Assembly (NCBI GenBank): GCA_022885665.1 | Contig: JAGQDJ010000014.1 | Coordinates: 1 to 64,000 of the forward strand | DNA length: 64,000 nt | Origin: Triops longicaudatus | Taxonomy: Eukaryota; Arthropoda; Branchiopoda; Notostraca; Triopsidae | Reading direction: 5' to 3' | In this document: positions 1 through 15,269 of the stretch, in pieces | Layout of the letters: every line of letters starts with the position of its first letter | Numbering within the stretch: position 1 is the stretch's first letter | Notes under the pieces: generated by a model | The model's database searches: none | The model's input: only the letters and a program-made list of their open reading frames with translations | Told to the model about the DNA's origin: nothing | Translations under genes and position numbers: made by a program

Positions 1-508
1 TATATATATTTAAAGGAACTATGACTCTATGTTAACAAGACGCTAGGCAACAACGAAGCTTATCAAAGCGCCAGCCTTGCAGTGGGTCACTGAATTTTCG
101 CGAGAAAATGGCGTAGGATACCACTCACGCATGTTATGTGACGTAAGCTTTATGTGACGTAAAGGACCGTTTGACTGGGTCTTTTTAATGAGTATATATA
201 CTGTACGCTGAAGCAGGATTTACACTGAGCGATGTTTGTAGCACAAACTTGCACTTTTTGCCTTAAGGTCTATCACAATCACAACTTAAAAACCATGGCT
301 GTACGGAGAAAACCGCGCATATCTCTTGAAACAAAGTTTGTAAGTGTAACCCCGACTCTAGACACTTTGATCCCTGCGTACTGTTGTACTCATGTTTACG
401 CGACTGAGTACCCAAAGCTTTCCACACATCTCATTAACGTATACTGAAGTTATTACAGTTCTGATTAAAAAAGATTAAGAAATCACTAAAAAAAAGATAA
501 ACGCTTAC
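1..508. other. No gene seen; left edge of window
   Basis: AT-rich sequence starting with a short TA run. The 71-codon plus-strand frame at 232-447 has no homology I recognise and no clear splice signals. On the minus strand this would be intron downstream of the exon at 553-509, whose donor lies at about 503-508. Confidence 0.5.
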
Positions 509-553
509 CTGATTAGTCTTCTGGTTCCGCGCTAATCCTTCGGGTGGATTGTT
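509..553 (-). CDS. 45-nt microexon, minus strand, unknown product
   Basis: On the minus strand a long T run ending in TTTTTTTTAG is followed by 45 nt and then CAG|GTAAGCG, an almost ideal acceptor and donor. Only one of three frames is open. It gives 15 codons (NNPPEGLARNQKTNQ), entering and leaving in phase 0. Both the exon at 1988-1596 and the last C1 exon at 12621-12583 end in phase 0, so either could splice to it. The peptide is a polar linker with no recognisable motif. The splice sites are the main evidence; a pseudo-exon cannot be excluded. Confidence 0.5.
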
Positions 554-1595
554 CTAAAAAAAAATGTACAATTATAATTTACAACTTGCAAACTCGTTTA
601 TGTGTGTAACAAGCCAAAACCTACGTGGGACTAAACTGAGTTCCTTACACATTGAACTGCGTTGGTAAACCTTGACTTCGCTAAAGGACCGCAGATGATA
701 ATCACCCTCCTACCTTAGATAATATTCATGTCTATCTACTCCCGCCTCTTAAATTCGACCTTTCACTCTACTAGCGCCATACACCACAAAAAATATCAAC
801 CTACGCTTTTCAGTGGTCGCACTTAAATCCGATCATTTTGTAATCGGGCACAGCACTGAACCATTTTCAATTTTCCCGTATGGACACCGCTAATGTTGTA
901 TCGTATTCACAAGATCCGCCTTTCCTTTCGGCGAATATCTTTAGTTATGGCCCGACTGCCACAGCAGGTGCTCGTTTTCCTTGACAGATAAATCCCGACA
1001 CGCGACTCATTCACTGTTCAGTCCTATCCGCGTTCTTGGCAAACATCGAAATTCTATGTAGTAAAGTCTACAGCTTTATCAACACAAGGTTAACCATTCA
1101 CAGAATATCGTGTGAAATTTACGAAGTTAGATAGAAATTACCATTTTCCTTCGTGTACGACAAACCCCAACGTCTGCTTCTTTTCAAAAAGACTGGTAGC
1201 TTAAGTTAACAACCGTGGGATTTACCAACCAGTGCCAATATTAGGCGTCTGGAGCGCAATTCTTCAGATTACCAGTTCCCAGACACTTGAACTTGATTCT
1301 GGAGAACAGTATTTTTTTCCCTATTGGCTTCTGCTCACTTCATGACCTTTCACATTGCAATTGTTCTTGGCTCAGTGATGGTATGTTGGTGGAAGTAAGT
1401 TTTCTTTTTTTTTTAAGTTTACAGATGGCCAATAGTATGAAACGTTTCGCCACCTACGACAATCCGTTTATTTTTTACTTTCCAATAACAAGCTTTCTGA
1501 CTGCGATGCCGTATGACATTGTAATATTGTAAAACACGTAAACAACAATTTTCAAGACAAATGAGGGATTCGTGATGAAAGCGACAAGCACTTGC
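554..1595. other. Probable intron, nothing recognised
   Basis: Sequence between two candidate minus-strand exons. The frame at 1287-1532 (+) contains a chance-looking GTAAGT donor but no supported protein. I see no repeats or RNA genes. Confidence 0.4.
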
Positions 1596-1988
1596 CTGGC
1601 GTCCCAGTTGATTAGCATCAGCGCGGAGCTCTTGTAAATACCTCACCGCGTCGTTTAACATGGCATTAAGCGACTGTAAAGTATCGGTAACCATCGCGCG
1701 AGCTGTAGGTACCACTGTTGCTGGTCCTAATTGCAACCTGAGTTCCTTGTCCATATAGGCCATATCGCTCGCATGATCAATAAAGGTTTTGGCAACAAGT
1801 GAGTGCCTAGGAGCGTTTTTTCGCCCTCCGGTGGCCTTTTTCTTGTGTTGAAACGCTCGTAATTCTTTCATGCAAACAAAATACCAGCCGCTATGGCACC
1901 GTTCAGCTGTTTGCCCTGCCACTATGTCCCATGGCTGGGTTTCCGCCATATTCCCTCTCACAACTTTCACCCTTCGATTCGCCGAAAG
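1596..1988 (-). CDS. Coding exon, uncharacterised protein segment
   Basis: A 131-codon open stretch on the minus strand with higher GC than its surroundings and many codons starting with G, typical of real coding DNA. It begins after a plausible acceptor (T-rich tract then GTGTGGTAG) in phase 0. Alternatively it starts at the ATG at 1949-1947, in the context AATATGGCGG. The protein begins MAETQPWDIVAGQ and becomes helical and charged towards the end (NAMLNDAVRYLQELRADANQ). The open frame runs on to 1419, but at 1596 the sequence CAG|GCAAGT fits a rare GC-type donor in phase 0, which would join the exon at 553-509. I see no known domain, signal peptide or membrane segment. It could be a downstream part of the C1-domain gene to the right or a separate gene; I do not recognise the family. 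Confidence 0.6.
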
Positions 1989-4368
1989 CTACCACACGGA
2001 AAAAATGAACGTTTTTGCAATGCAATTACCCACTGAGCGAAGAAACGTTACACAGATTTCACAAAGCGTGAGAAGCTTCCGCTCGCCAATCACCAAGGTG
2101 TGCCTGGTTCGCAGCTTTTTGGGGAAAGAGCATTTTGCAGCAACTCTTTTGAGTTATTGATCTCGAGCACGCCAAAAAAGGGACGAAAAAACGAAAACGA
2201 GAGAAGAATCTTGTCCTTAGGTCACGCTCTTAACGAGGTTAACGGGTGGCGAGTAATCCATACACGACGTTTTGATAATTAAATGTCAACTACCCACACA
2301 ACGCGTCTCAACTCACAGCAGCAATCACTTTTGAAAAGGTTATCGCTCCTAATTATGTTTCCAGTTAAGTCTTCAAGACAAACGGAGTTGAAAATATGAA
2401 GTGTTAAGGCAACGAACCAGAACTGGTTCGTTGGCTCGCTGGCAGACGACTGTTTCTTTTAACAGTGTTAAAGAAACTACGCGTTTTACCCGACTGGGAC
2501 GCAGGACGCAAACGAGGGAAAGGAGCGAAAGACAAGACAGGAACCAACAAGTAAACATAAGATTCGCCGCAGAGATGCTGCATTCGCTCAGTCATGTGAC
2601 CTTTTCCACCCAGATTTATGGACATGGGCAGGATAACGCATGACGGGGTGAGGGGATTTCCCTCACTCATGAGAGGTGATTTGTACAACACACTTCTTTT
2701 TGGCTCTGTATGAAACATGTTTGTATGAAGTCCATGGGAAAATGAACTGGAAGCCATAAAATCCCAAATTAAAAATAATAGCGGGGTTATTACTAACTGG
2801 TTTGGTCCCTAAAATGAAGTTGGCATGGTGTAGGGGCGGCCCTAAAAAACGCCCCCCTAGTCTCTTAGTTTATTTACTTCTTTTTTACCTCTTATTCAGG
2901 ATACATAGTTACACGTAACAGTCATTCGAGTTTTGTGTACGGAACTTTTTGGTGAACACCAAACCTCTTCACTTTAAGGTTATTTTTTTACACTTCTCTG
3001 TCGGAAATGTGTAGTTCTTCTTCGCTGTGTAAAAGGGAAGAGGAAGTGTATACAACAGCTCAACATCCTGCTTGCTTTTCTGAAGATTTTCCTTCAGCGT
3101 CTTGTACAAAAACGGTACGAAATGATGACCTAAGTTTTCATACAAAAGAAAAAGGCTTTCACGGGAGCAACCAGAAACAACTGTGCTGATTAAAATCAGG
3201 TGACGTCATTCTATGAAACCTTTCCCGTAAAAGATTCGTCGCTTACAAAGTATACCGCCCTGGAAGTTCCGACATTAGTTCTTTTTGTTGGTACGTTAAC
3301 GTTAAGTTTTCATTGAGCTCACAATACCAGAGTCAACGCTGTCATAAAAAAAAGATAAAGCGAGTCATTATTACAGTACCCCTCCAAACGTTAGGATAAT
3401 CCACCTTCTGAAAATTAAATATTGTAAAAATTTTCTATACAAATTTTTATTCGTTTTTTTTACGCATTTTTTTCTTCCTGTTGATCTAAGGAGCTCCCAT
3501 CACGCTCTTTGGAAACTGAATGTCACAGCTGGACTTCCTTCACTAACAAGAGCGAAACAATCAGACGCAACTCGCTACTAGGAGCAGAAATAGAACTTCT
3601 CACAAGTTTCGATGGAAAATGTAGTACTTGCCAAGAGAGGACGGCCTTGGTATCACAGTACAGCGTAGGGCAACAATGACTATTCCCACTTCTGGAATAC
3701 CTTAGACAGACATTCACGGTCAGCAACAATAGGATCTCCCCAACTTTGTTGCTCTACAAGCTTGTACAATCAGTTTTGGCGGCAAAAAGTCCTCCTTGTT
3801 ACCACGACTACCTTAGAGTTGTATATATAAGGCATGATGAAAACGAACGATGAAACTAACTTTGCTGCCAAAAGTGTTATCACGTGATCAAGCTTTTTGT
3901 TGCAATTTTCACTTTGCCAAGACGGTTTGGAAAGACAACTGGTAAACTAGATGGTAATTCAAGTACAAAATCCACTAAGTACGTCAGGTCCGTAAATTTA
4001 AAGGACTCACAATTACAGTACAGCAGTTGTGCCACACCTGCGATCAATGTGAACAAGATTTAGATACGTGGAGAATGTGGGGAGGTAGAGTATCTTGTGC
4101 AAGTTTTTAAGTGTGAACACATCTATTTAGGTTGTCAGGTTTCCCAAGAATCCTTGGCAAAGTACAAATATTTATGACCTGTCTTGCTAACGAGCTCCTC
4201 AGAAGCTAAAAGTTATCGCATTTCTCAAAGTGCCAAGAATGAGTTTGCAACTTACGACCTTTGCCATGACGTCATGGGGCAGTAATATGATACCCTGTGC
4301 ATTCTAACTTGGCGATAATTTTTCTCCCCCTTCCCCCTTATGGTCATGGCAAGCACGGTCAACCTTAC
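1989..4368. other. Probable intron with palindromes
   Basis: About 2.4 kb between candidate minus-strand exons. It contains two adjacent palindromes at 2410-2433 and 2452-2477 and a perfect 14 bp palindrome with a CRE core (TGACGTCA) at 4264-4277. The 117-codon minus frame at 2404-2757 overlaps the palindromes and is not convincing as protein. A 31-codon coding-like stretch near 3795-3700 on the minus strand lacks a good acceptor. Confidence 0.4.
2410..2477. repeat. Two adjacent palindromes
   Basis: CAACGAACCAG and CTGGTTCGTTG form a perfect 11 bp inverted repeat with a 2 nt centre (2410-2433). GTTTCTTTTAACA..TTAAAGAAAC forms an imperfect 26 bp palindrome (2452-2477). They are 18 bp apart. 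No transposon is recognised. Confidence 0.6.
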
Positions 4369-4572
4369 CGTAAGCCCAGAGTGGGTGCACCAGTGCTGCG
4401 CTTGCTCTTTCTGCCCCTGATGGTAGTAGGCCAGCAAGGACGGCAAGGGCCACCGTTTCTGATGGCATTCGCGATAAATGCGGGGCGCTGGATCCGCAAA
4501 GGAGCGGAATACGTAGTCACCAGTGCCGATGCGTGATAAGGGTTGACAGTCGGTACCCGCACCAGCATCCGT
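4369..4572 (-). CDS. Coding exon, uncharacterised protein segment
   Basis: Exactly 68 codons on the minus strand, entering and leaving in phase 0, at roughly 57% GC in AT-rich surroundings. The acceptor is ACCATTGTAG, whose TAG is the in-frame stop bounding the frame. The donor is CTTACG|GTAAGG. The protein runs from TDAGAGTDC through IGTGDYVFRSFADP and RWPLPSLLAYYHQGQK to HWCTHSGLT. The frame can also be read on to about 4252, where a second donor (AGGTC|GTAAGT) exists, so the 3' boundary is uncertain. The aromatic-rich centre is protein-like, but I cannot assign a family. It probably follows the exon at 5142-4959 and precedes 1988-1596, with which its phase agrees. Confidence 0.6.
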
Positions 4573-4958
4573 CTACAATGGTAATGCAACTGATTCTCAT
4601 TTCTTTTCTCCGCTCTCCCCCAGTGAGCTCCACCACATGTGTAACACATTGCTTACGCATGTCCCCAAAACACCACAAGAATGGCTCAGCAAAAGACAAA
4701 AAGTGGGACAAAAAAGCTCTGCAGCCGCTCTCAATAACACAGAAAAGCCGGTTCATAAAATCATGGGAAGTAAAACTTGAAGCAGACAAACGTTTTCTTG
4801 CATGCGAAAGCTGCTGCTGCTGTTCGGAAAGCAAGGAACAATGAAACAAAAACTTCTTAGAGAAAGCTTAGGTTAATTAGAGACAAAAGAAAAGGTTAGC
4901 AAGGAGTGTATTGTTGCGGTTTTCGAAGAGATCCAAGACCTGAACCCAAGCTTCCCAC

Positions 4959-5142
4959 ACTTTTAGCCAAGCAAACAGCACGAACATTCTGTACCGTACG
5001 TTCTACAATGAAACGCTTCACCCGCAAAGTGAACACTAATTGATCCTCGTCCATCAGTTGAATATCCTCCAAAATTGCCTCGAAGCTTCCACCTTCGCGC
5101 GCCAGTTTCAGAACAATATGCTGGAGGTTTTCAGGGGCCGAC
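4959..5142 (-). CDS. Coding exon, uncharacterised helical protein segment
   Basis: No ATG-started frame marks this stretch, but the minus strand reads as well-composed protein with strong G at codon position 1: SAPENLQHIVLKLAREGG, then FEAILEDIQLMDEDQ, then RVKRFIVERTVQNVRAV. The open frame spans 82 codons. The acceptor is probably GCCCCAG at 5142 (entry phase 2), with an alternative CTCCAG slightly downstream in phase 0. The 3' end is unclear: AGT|GTGGGA at 4959 (phase 0, fits the next exon), ACG|GTACAG, or TCAG|GTCTTG at 4940. It looks like a small helical domain; I do not recognise it. Confidence 0.55.
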
Positions 5143-8100
5143 CTGGGGCGTCATGATTTTTTTTTTTTGAGGTGAGGCCAATTAGCATTCTCCTCACGTG
5201 TGAATGTTTTCAAAAGCGGCAATATTCCAAATTGCAAAGCTCCCCAAGCACTTTCCTTTCTTATCGGACGCTTCTACGCGGGATAGACAACTAAACCCTC
5301 TCTCCGTTTCTACCTTGGCGATTTTGCATGGCAAATCACAGCACTCGTTCGTCATTGCACGACACTAAATAGGACCAACTGCGTGAACACTGCACAAGTA
5401 CTCGTCCAGTACTGACTATTTGCAGCGCATATGCATAGAGCGGATCAGCCTGGTCACGCACTCCTTGTCCAAATAAGCCACAGAGCAGTTTGGGCATGGG
5501 AAACTTGTCGAAAAGGAAGGAAAACAAGGTGGGCGTTAACACCTCTCATGTTTGAATGAAAAGAAGACACACAAGACAAAAATGATAGCCCTCTTTTCGT
5601 GAATGCTAACCCTAGCCATTCTTACGAGAAATTTCAAGCAAACCGCCTCATTAAGACCTAAGTTTGCCTTTCGGAATCTGAAATCCCTCTTAAAGAGATA
5701 CAAGAGTTTTTATCTTGAAATCTGTGCACGAATGACTAGTCCGCACTTGCACATACTCATACATGCTAGCAGCAACGTCCTGCATCCCACAAACTCAAAC
5801 TCGGCACTTTGCCAGACGTACATGCCATCAAGCTCCACCTCTTTTCCAACACATCATTTCGTGTCTCATTTTACTTGCAATGCCGCTCATTAAATGCAAC
5901 GGCTTCTTTCATACAGAACACACAGAGTCACCGTTAAAGCCCACATGACTTAATTCTACGGATTTTGCCTATACCAACAGCTTGACTATTGTACAGGACG
6001 AATCGCTCAATGGAACATGTATTTGGCACATAGTGCCAATCCGGATTTGAGCTACTGTTGAAACACTTTCACGAGCCTCTTTTAACTAAGACTTTGCATT
6101 ATTAAGTCCGCGTATAAGCTGATCTTACAAGGAGACCTCGTTCTAGATACACATCAATTGCGTAGGGATGAGAAATCCGCAACCACAATAGACGTAACGC
6201 TCTTCGTTTTTATCGCATTGTTAATCGTTTTTATCGTTTAAAAATTCCAGATGGTTACCACAACGCACATTTTTACCTCTCGGATAAAAAATTTCATTGT
6301 AATTTGGTTCCTTCTATAACAACGCGAGGTTTGCAATGCAAAATACCCCACACTTCCGTAACATGTAATTTTCACATCCCAAGTGCGTCCACGCGAACGA
6401 TCAAAAACCCACGCCATACTATTTGTCCATTGTTACATGCTTTTCATAAGAGTGTGTCTTGAAGGTTCTTCCGTTAGTAGTACACAATGTTCTACGAGCC
6501 AGCTAACTTTTTAATAAAGAAAATTTATGGCACGTCTTCCTAATAACAGAGAAGCAATTACTCCTAGCGTAAGTGTGGGTTTTAAGGTTGGCTGGTCATT
6601 TATACGCAGTTCCGAGTGAACGTCATCTTCTAGTCTTAACTACACTTTACACTTTTATCACGGAGAAAAAATATATAAAAATCATTAAGTACGAAACTAT
6701 TTCCGGAAAACCACAACACCTGACCGCAATTTTTTGCTTTCTTTCACCAGCTGTCCAGCGGGGAATCTCGTGGGGCGCACGATCTATTTGGTGTATACAA
6801 AAAGTTCATTCGATCTAGTGATTAGTGATCTTTTTTGTTAAAAAAATAAGACCAAGTTCACTTCCGGTCATACAGCAGTGAGTTACAAGTGCTATTTTTA
6901 AGTACCTGGGTTAAATGTACTGTACTTCGTAATTTCTCTGGCACTGACTACTTCAGCATAAATCGAAAGCCCCGTCGGACGTTCACGAAAAAATATTTTT
7001 CCTTGGCGTATAAAACATGGATAAGAGAAATAGGCAGTAGTACAAGTCAGTTAACGGGAAGACCCACGCCCAAGCCATTACTATAGTTTATGTTCCCGGA
7101 CTCCTGGGCTCTTGTTGCCAAAGCCGCTAGAGATGAAAAAGAAATGCAAAACTACCGAAGGTGATTGTCTTTCAAGTTCCTCCTCTTCAAGGTATACAAG
7201 TAACGGCAAAGGAAAGCTCGCGAAAAAAAGTATCCCATTAAATAGATACCGACTGCTCGATTGCACTTCATTGTCTATTCATAAGTACGAATACAAAACT
7301 AAAGGCAGAACCCCTGGATGACGTCACCCTAAGCGTAGTGATCTAAAAATTTCCAATATCGCCGGGACTTATATCCTAGGGGGCTTATTTGGAATAATAT
7401 TATTCAATTATTATGCATTATTATGCATACACAATTTATGTTCGAACATTTTTACCCTTGGAGGGAAAAACTGCAGATTCTGGCAAAACGCTAACAATGC
7501 ATAAATAAAACCGTACTGAGACATTGCTCATAAATTAGAGCCCGCGGAAACGAACTAACACGATAGACGAATACTACTACTCAAGCATAAGATACAGAAA
7601 TCGAACGTCGCCCACGTTTTGAAAGTTAGTCAACGGATGCCAACTTCTTCACATCTCAAAACAATTCTACCCAACCTCTTCCACTCAAGTCGCGCAAATC
7701 AAGTATTTTTGTGCTCCTTGCGCTGGTCACACAAACCAAATGTTTTTCTTTTGCTCTTTTTCTCATTTTTTTTTTCGAGCACACTGACTGCGATTTCAGT
7801 GCCACACCAAAAACTCAGTTCTTTGCCTGTGAGAATGAATGGGACATAACGTACCAGTATGGTCAGAATAGGCCGTGTCTGCGTATTCAACGTAATATAG
7901 TGCTGAAACAGGTTTCCAAAGAGAAACGCCATACTCCTTGGTAAACTTTTTTCTCACAATCAAACGTTTCGTACGGTAGCAAGTTATAATACGGGAACAA
8001 TTCTGTCGTGCAGTCATTTTCCGGAATTGCAAAAGCCTCTGAAATTATATTTTTTAAAATTACATATACTAGTCTAGGCTTCTGCTTACTGAAGGAAATT

Positions 8101-9166
8101 TGGACTTCATTTCTAACAAGGCTTGCTAATAAATAATTAGGCATATACGTGCATACAGGGTCTTTCTACTTTAATACTATCTCTAGCTAATATTTATCAG
8201 AAACTATTTTTTCACAAACTCTTATTTCCCACCTACTTATGTTACAACTGTGTCATTCCCGAACAGATGCATTTCTTAGCGCAATTCTTCTATGCTACTG
8301 AATAGACTTCATGAAATGACAATTTATCTTAAATTATTTTGTCACGCTAAAACACTGTTGTTATATGAGACTGCGTTTCCTTGTTAATAAAACCACTTTC
8401 GACAGAACCCTTTCCCGGTCACCTTGTCAAATTCGATAAAATCTTGTGGCCGTTACGCCAGTAAGAAATCCTAGCATAAGAAAAAAAATCGAATTACGTC
8501 AGGTGACTTGTCGCGAATTACTTTACCCTATAGGGAAAAAAAACGGTGGTAATTATTTAAAATAGGCATGGTTATACCAGATAAGTACTGAACACAAGTA
8601 CTCCGCCAAACACATTTGAGCCCTGACAAAGATATACAGAATAGTTTACCGAGGAAAATTTTTAAATCCAGGTTCATGCTTCCTGTACTACTGAGTACGT
8701 CTACCAAACGGTATTTTAATACTTGTTTACAAGCGGTTTTGCCTTATAGCTGAACTATGGTATACAGTACTTCATTTTTCGAACCCTCCAGATGACAGAT
8801 CTGTACGGACCCAATAATGCTGTAAACTGTGATTTATCTTTCATAGAAAGCATTCAATCTTTATATTCACACAGGCATGTCTCCATAAATGGAAGTGATC
8901 GACAAATGCAACTAGTCTTCCATAAAGACGGTAAATTCGAACAAGGCTACACTTTTAGCAAGCAACAGATAAAAGAGAACCACGAGAGCAAGATTTGTTT
9001 CAGAAGCGTGGTTGCCTGTACACAAACTATCGGTTTACGGAGTGACTAATCCACTCCTTAAGCGCAACTAGTTTCGCTATTGGTTTCACGTGTACGTATA
9101 TTTAGCACCACAACCTTGGAGGGCTCCTCGTGAAGCCGCACAAATTAGTCTTGATTGGATATTTAC
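5143..9166. other. Mostly intron; several weak exon candidates
   Basis: Two minus-strand stretches read like protein. At 5336-5542 there is a 68-codon frame including LLCGLFGQGVRDQADPLYAY, preceded by a pyrimidine tract. At about 5730-5626 a 36-codon stretch ends at CTC|GTAAGAATGG. A 35 nt candidate microexon lies near 7492-7458 (minus). On the plus strand, 7800-7910 follows a T-rich acceptor and reads FFACENEWDITYQYGQN. None can be phased with confidence. The rest shows no repeats or RNA genes. Confidence 0.3.
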
Positions 9167-9220
9167 CTCGTGCCGTCGACTACAATTCAAACACGCTCGG
9201 AAACACCGAAACGGGGCCAT
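9167..9220 (-). CDS. Possible start exon (18 codons)
   Basis: On the minus strand GAACCATGG is a near-ideal start context, preceded by an in-frame TGA two codons upstream. The frame gives MAPFRCFRACLNCSRRHE and reaches a donor, CACGAG|GTAAAT, in phase 0. The short Cys/Arg-rich N terminus could be palmitoylated, which is inference. It could be the first coding exon of a gene containing the exons at 5.1-1.6 kb, or an alternative start of the C1-domain gene. Evidence is limited to context and donor. Confidence 0.35.
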
Positions 9221-12582
<3,362 letters not shown>

Positions 12583-12621
12583 CTGTCGACAAAAGCTGGA
12601 ATGCCGACACGCACGCCATAC
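12583..12621 (-). CDS. C1-domain gene, exon with last zinc ligand (39 nt)
   Basis: A microexon flanked by GTTGTGTGCAG and CAG|GTAAGCG on the minus strand, exactly 13 codons, phase 0 to 0: VWRACRHSSFCRQ. Joined after the exon at 16588-16551 it supplies the final cysteine of the C1 domain at the expected distance (Cys-x7-Cys, with EPKVWRA between). Zinc-ligand spacing, phase and splice signals therefore agree. A second frame (YGVRVGIPAFVD) also reads like protein, but it is out of phase with the C1 exons. The exon that follows is not certain; all candidates lie to the left. Confidence 0.8.
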
Positions 12622-13550
12622 CTGCACACAACAAACAAAACAAAAACGCCACAACGAACATTAAAAGCCATTCAATCAAGTCTTCATGCTCATTCGTCTT
12701 CATTCTCAGAATGGAACAATTCAAGCATAATGTTTCCGTATTAAATGATAAAAAAGCATTCACCCTTTTGTTTCTAACAGTTGCACATTCAGTAACTAAG
12801 GCAGCTTAGCGACGTTAATACGTTATGATGCAATAATCAGAAACATTCCCAGCAAATATTACGATGAACAAAAACATGCAATAATTATTTCACATGATAA
12901 AAAAACGTGAAGCCTTCAATTAGCTAAAAGCCACTTAGAAAGCTCCTAAGCATGGATTTTAGGTTTGTTTTGCTGTAAAGACTAATGGACTGTTTTCGCA
13001 AAATCACAACGTGCTACCATTGATTTCAACTTAACGTTATATTGTTTGAACTATGCTTGAAGCACAACTTCTTACTTTACTTGACACGTCAACGTTACAC
13101 CATATAAAAAAAAAATCGAACCTTATCACCCTTTATAAAGTTAACCCGGCGAAGTTCAGGTACCCACTTTGTCCGATATAAAGTGTACAGAAACCCAAAG
13201 GTTTCAGCAGAGAGCTTTCCAGCCTAAAACTGGATATTTTTCGAATACTTTTTCACGTAACTTTGCAAAACATTTAACAAGAAACATTAAGTTACGCCAC
13301 GTTCAAACAAAGTGATTCATGTGGAACAATTGACCCATGGGAGACAAACTGGAACAACCAGCAACATTGCGAACACGGTATTTAACAGGGCAAAGCTAAA
13401 GCACCCTGGTGTAACTTTACCCCACCAAGTCTGGTTAAATTTAACCCTAGTTCTACGGGATGGGCAGCTAGTTAAAGGGCATCTTGGGTCAAAGGCAACT
13501 CTTTGCCTGATGGGAAGAGGCTTTCTGACTCATAACAATAATAGCATTTC

Positions 13551-13691
<141 letters not shown>

Positions 13692-14591
13692 TAAAAAAAC
13701 AGGTCATATCTACGAACAATTTTTTCACAGTTCGTCCACTTATTTCCAATAGTGCCCAGACAATTTAAATTTCCTAATTGTAATCTCGTAGCTCACTTTT
13801 CCCGCGCAAGCAGCGAAAGACTGTTGTCTGTGTTAATATACCTTCTCCAAAATTAATAAAATAAAATTAAAGAATAATTGTCAATTTTTAATCTTTTAGT
13901 TTAGTTATTTTCCGAAAGAATAGGACAGTTAACACTGACAAGTGAACTAATAATGGTCCACTATTAATTAATATTTATTGTTTGCATTACTACTTCAATA
14001 CTTTTTCTTCAATCGGGAAATTGCTTTAAAATGTATAGTCGGGCTCATTAAGGACAAACCTATTAATGGCCTCGTTTGAAGAACACATAATTGGTACATT
14101 ATGAATTGAAAATCATGCTATTTACCAACATGAGAGAAACACGTGCAAATGATGTCCATCTCATGTCAGCCGTAGCTGCAATGTACTTAACCACACACTC
14201 CAAATACAACGCAAATTCAGTTCGCAGAACGTTTGCACACTCATCTCGTTCCAATGGCACCCCACCGTCCTGTCCTCTTCCCAGAAGCTGACCTTTGACC
14301 TAACCTCAACGTCGACAACGTCCAAACATCCCTCCACAAGGTAAACACATGCTAATGGGGGGTTTTTCTTCGTACTTTCTTAAAACTGCTCCCCAATTGC
14401 AAAATCCATTAAGTTGCCTGCCTCAAGTTAAAGCCGGCTAACTCGGTCGATCTGAGAGGAATCCTTGTTAAATTACAACTGACAGCTTCCTTATTCTCAC
14501 ACTTGGAAATCTTGCTACGCAGAATCCTAATTCCCCTTCTACTTCATTTACACATTCAAAAAGGCAAGCTTAAGGGAAACTGTATTATAAT

Positions 14592-15269
14592 GTGAACGAG
14601 CGGCCAGCTTTGGGAAGGGAAGTACTTTCGGCCATTCTTCCGACTTTGAAGCCATTTCCAGAATCTGCAAGCACGAACTACGCATTCTTCCCGGAGATTT
14701 ATACTCCCCAGCAGGACCAAACACCGTCCAGCCCTTTCTCAGTTCCTAATTACGTATGGCTCATTGGACCGGAAGGAGACTTTTCTGTTCGCAGGAAGCC
14801 CCAGACCCCCAGAAAACGGAGGGAAATTGCAAAGCCATATTCTCCAGATGCCGAAAGTGATTTTTTTTTCAATCTTTGCAACAATAAAATGATTCCCTCG
14901 CATTCCCCGGCAGCTGCCGGACCCCCAAGATATACATTCTCCTTTTTCAACAATAGCGAGGTTAAGTGCGAAAAAGGTCACGAGTATATACTTTCGATGA
15001 AGGATCAACAATGGTCTAAATGGTGTGGGACGCACGTGCCTCAAGCACATAAAGCTTGTCAAGTTTCCTTCTCTGGAGAAATGACTTTAACTTGTCAGCT
15101 TTTGACAGTCCACCTTTCACACATGAGATGCTTCCAAACTTTACCGAACAAACACTTGTCTACGATATGGCCTATTTACTGCCTCAAAAGACACTGGAAA
15201 CTCACCCTTAATGAGTGTCTCCTGTTCCACCAACACATGCGGGGGACTTCACTCATGGAATTAAGTTAA
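14592..15269 (+). CDS. 225-codon open frame, doubtful gene
   Basis: The longest frame outside the transposases and abrupt, antisense within a C1-gene intron. It starts with GTG and can be extended a few codons to a TAA near 14570. The first 90 residues look protein-like (ALGREVLSAILPTLKPFPES, Pro-rich middle, RKPQTPRKRREI). The rest is less convincing. A consensus donor G|GTAAGTTTT follows at 15280, just after the stop, so an exon using another frame is possible. No domain is recognised. By rough stop-codon frequency such a length is unlikely by chance, but function is unsupported. Confidence 0.3.
   Translation: MNERPALGREVLSAILPTLKPFPESASTNYAFFPEIYTPQQDQTPSSPFSVPNYVWLIGPEGDFSVRRKPQTPRKRREIAKPYSPDAESDFFFNLCNNKMIPSHSPAAAGPPRYTFSFFNNSEVKCEKGHEYILSMKDQQWSKWCGTHVPQAHKACQVSFSGEMTLTCQLLTVHLSHMRCFQTLPNKHLSTIWPIYCLKRHWKLTLNECLLFHQHMRGTSLMELS

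Noticed and set aside
2404..2757. 117-codon minus frame
   Set aside because: Overlaps palindromes, Ser-rich random-looking composition, no fitting splice sites.
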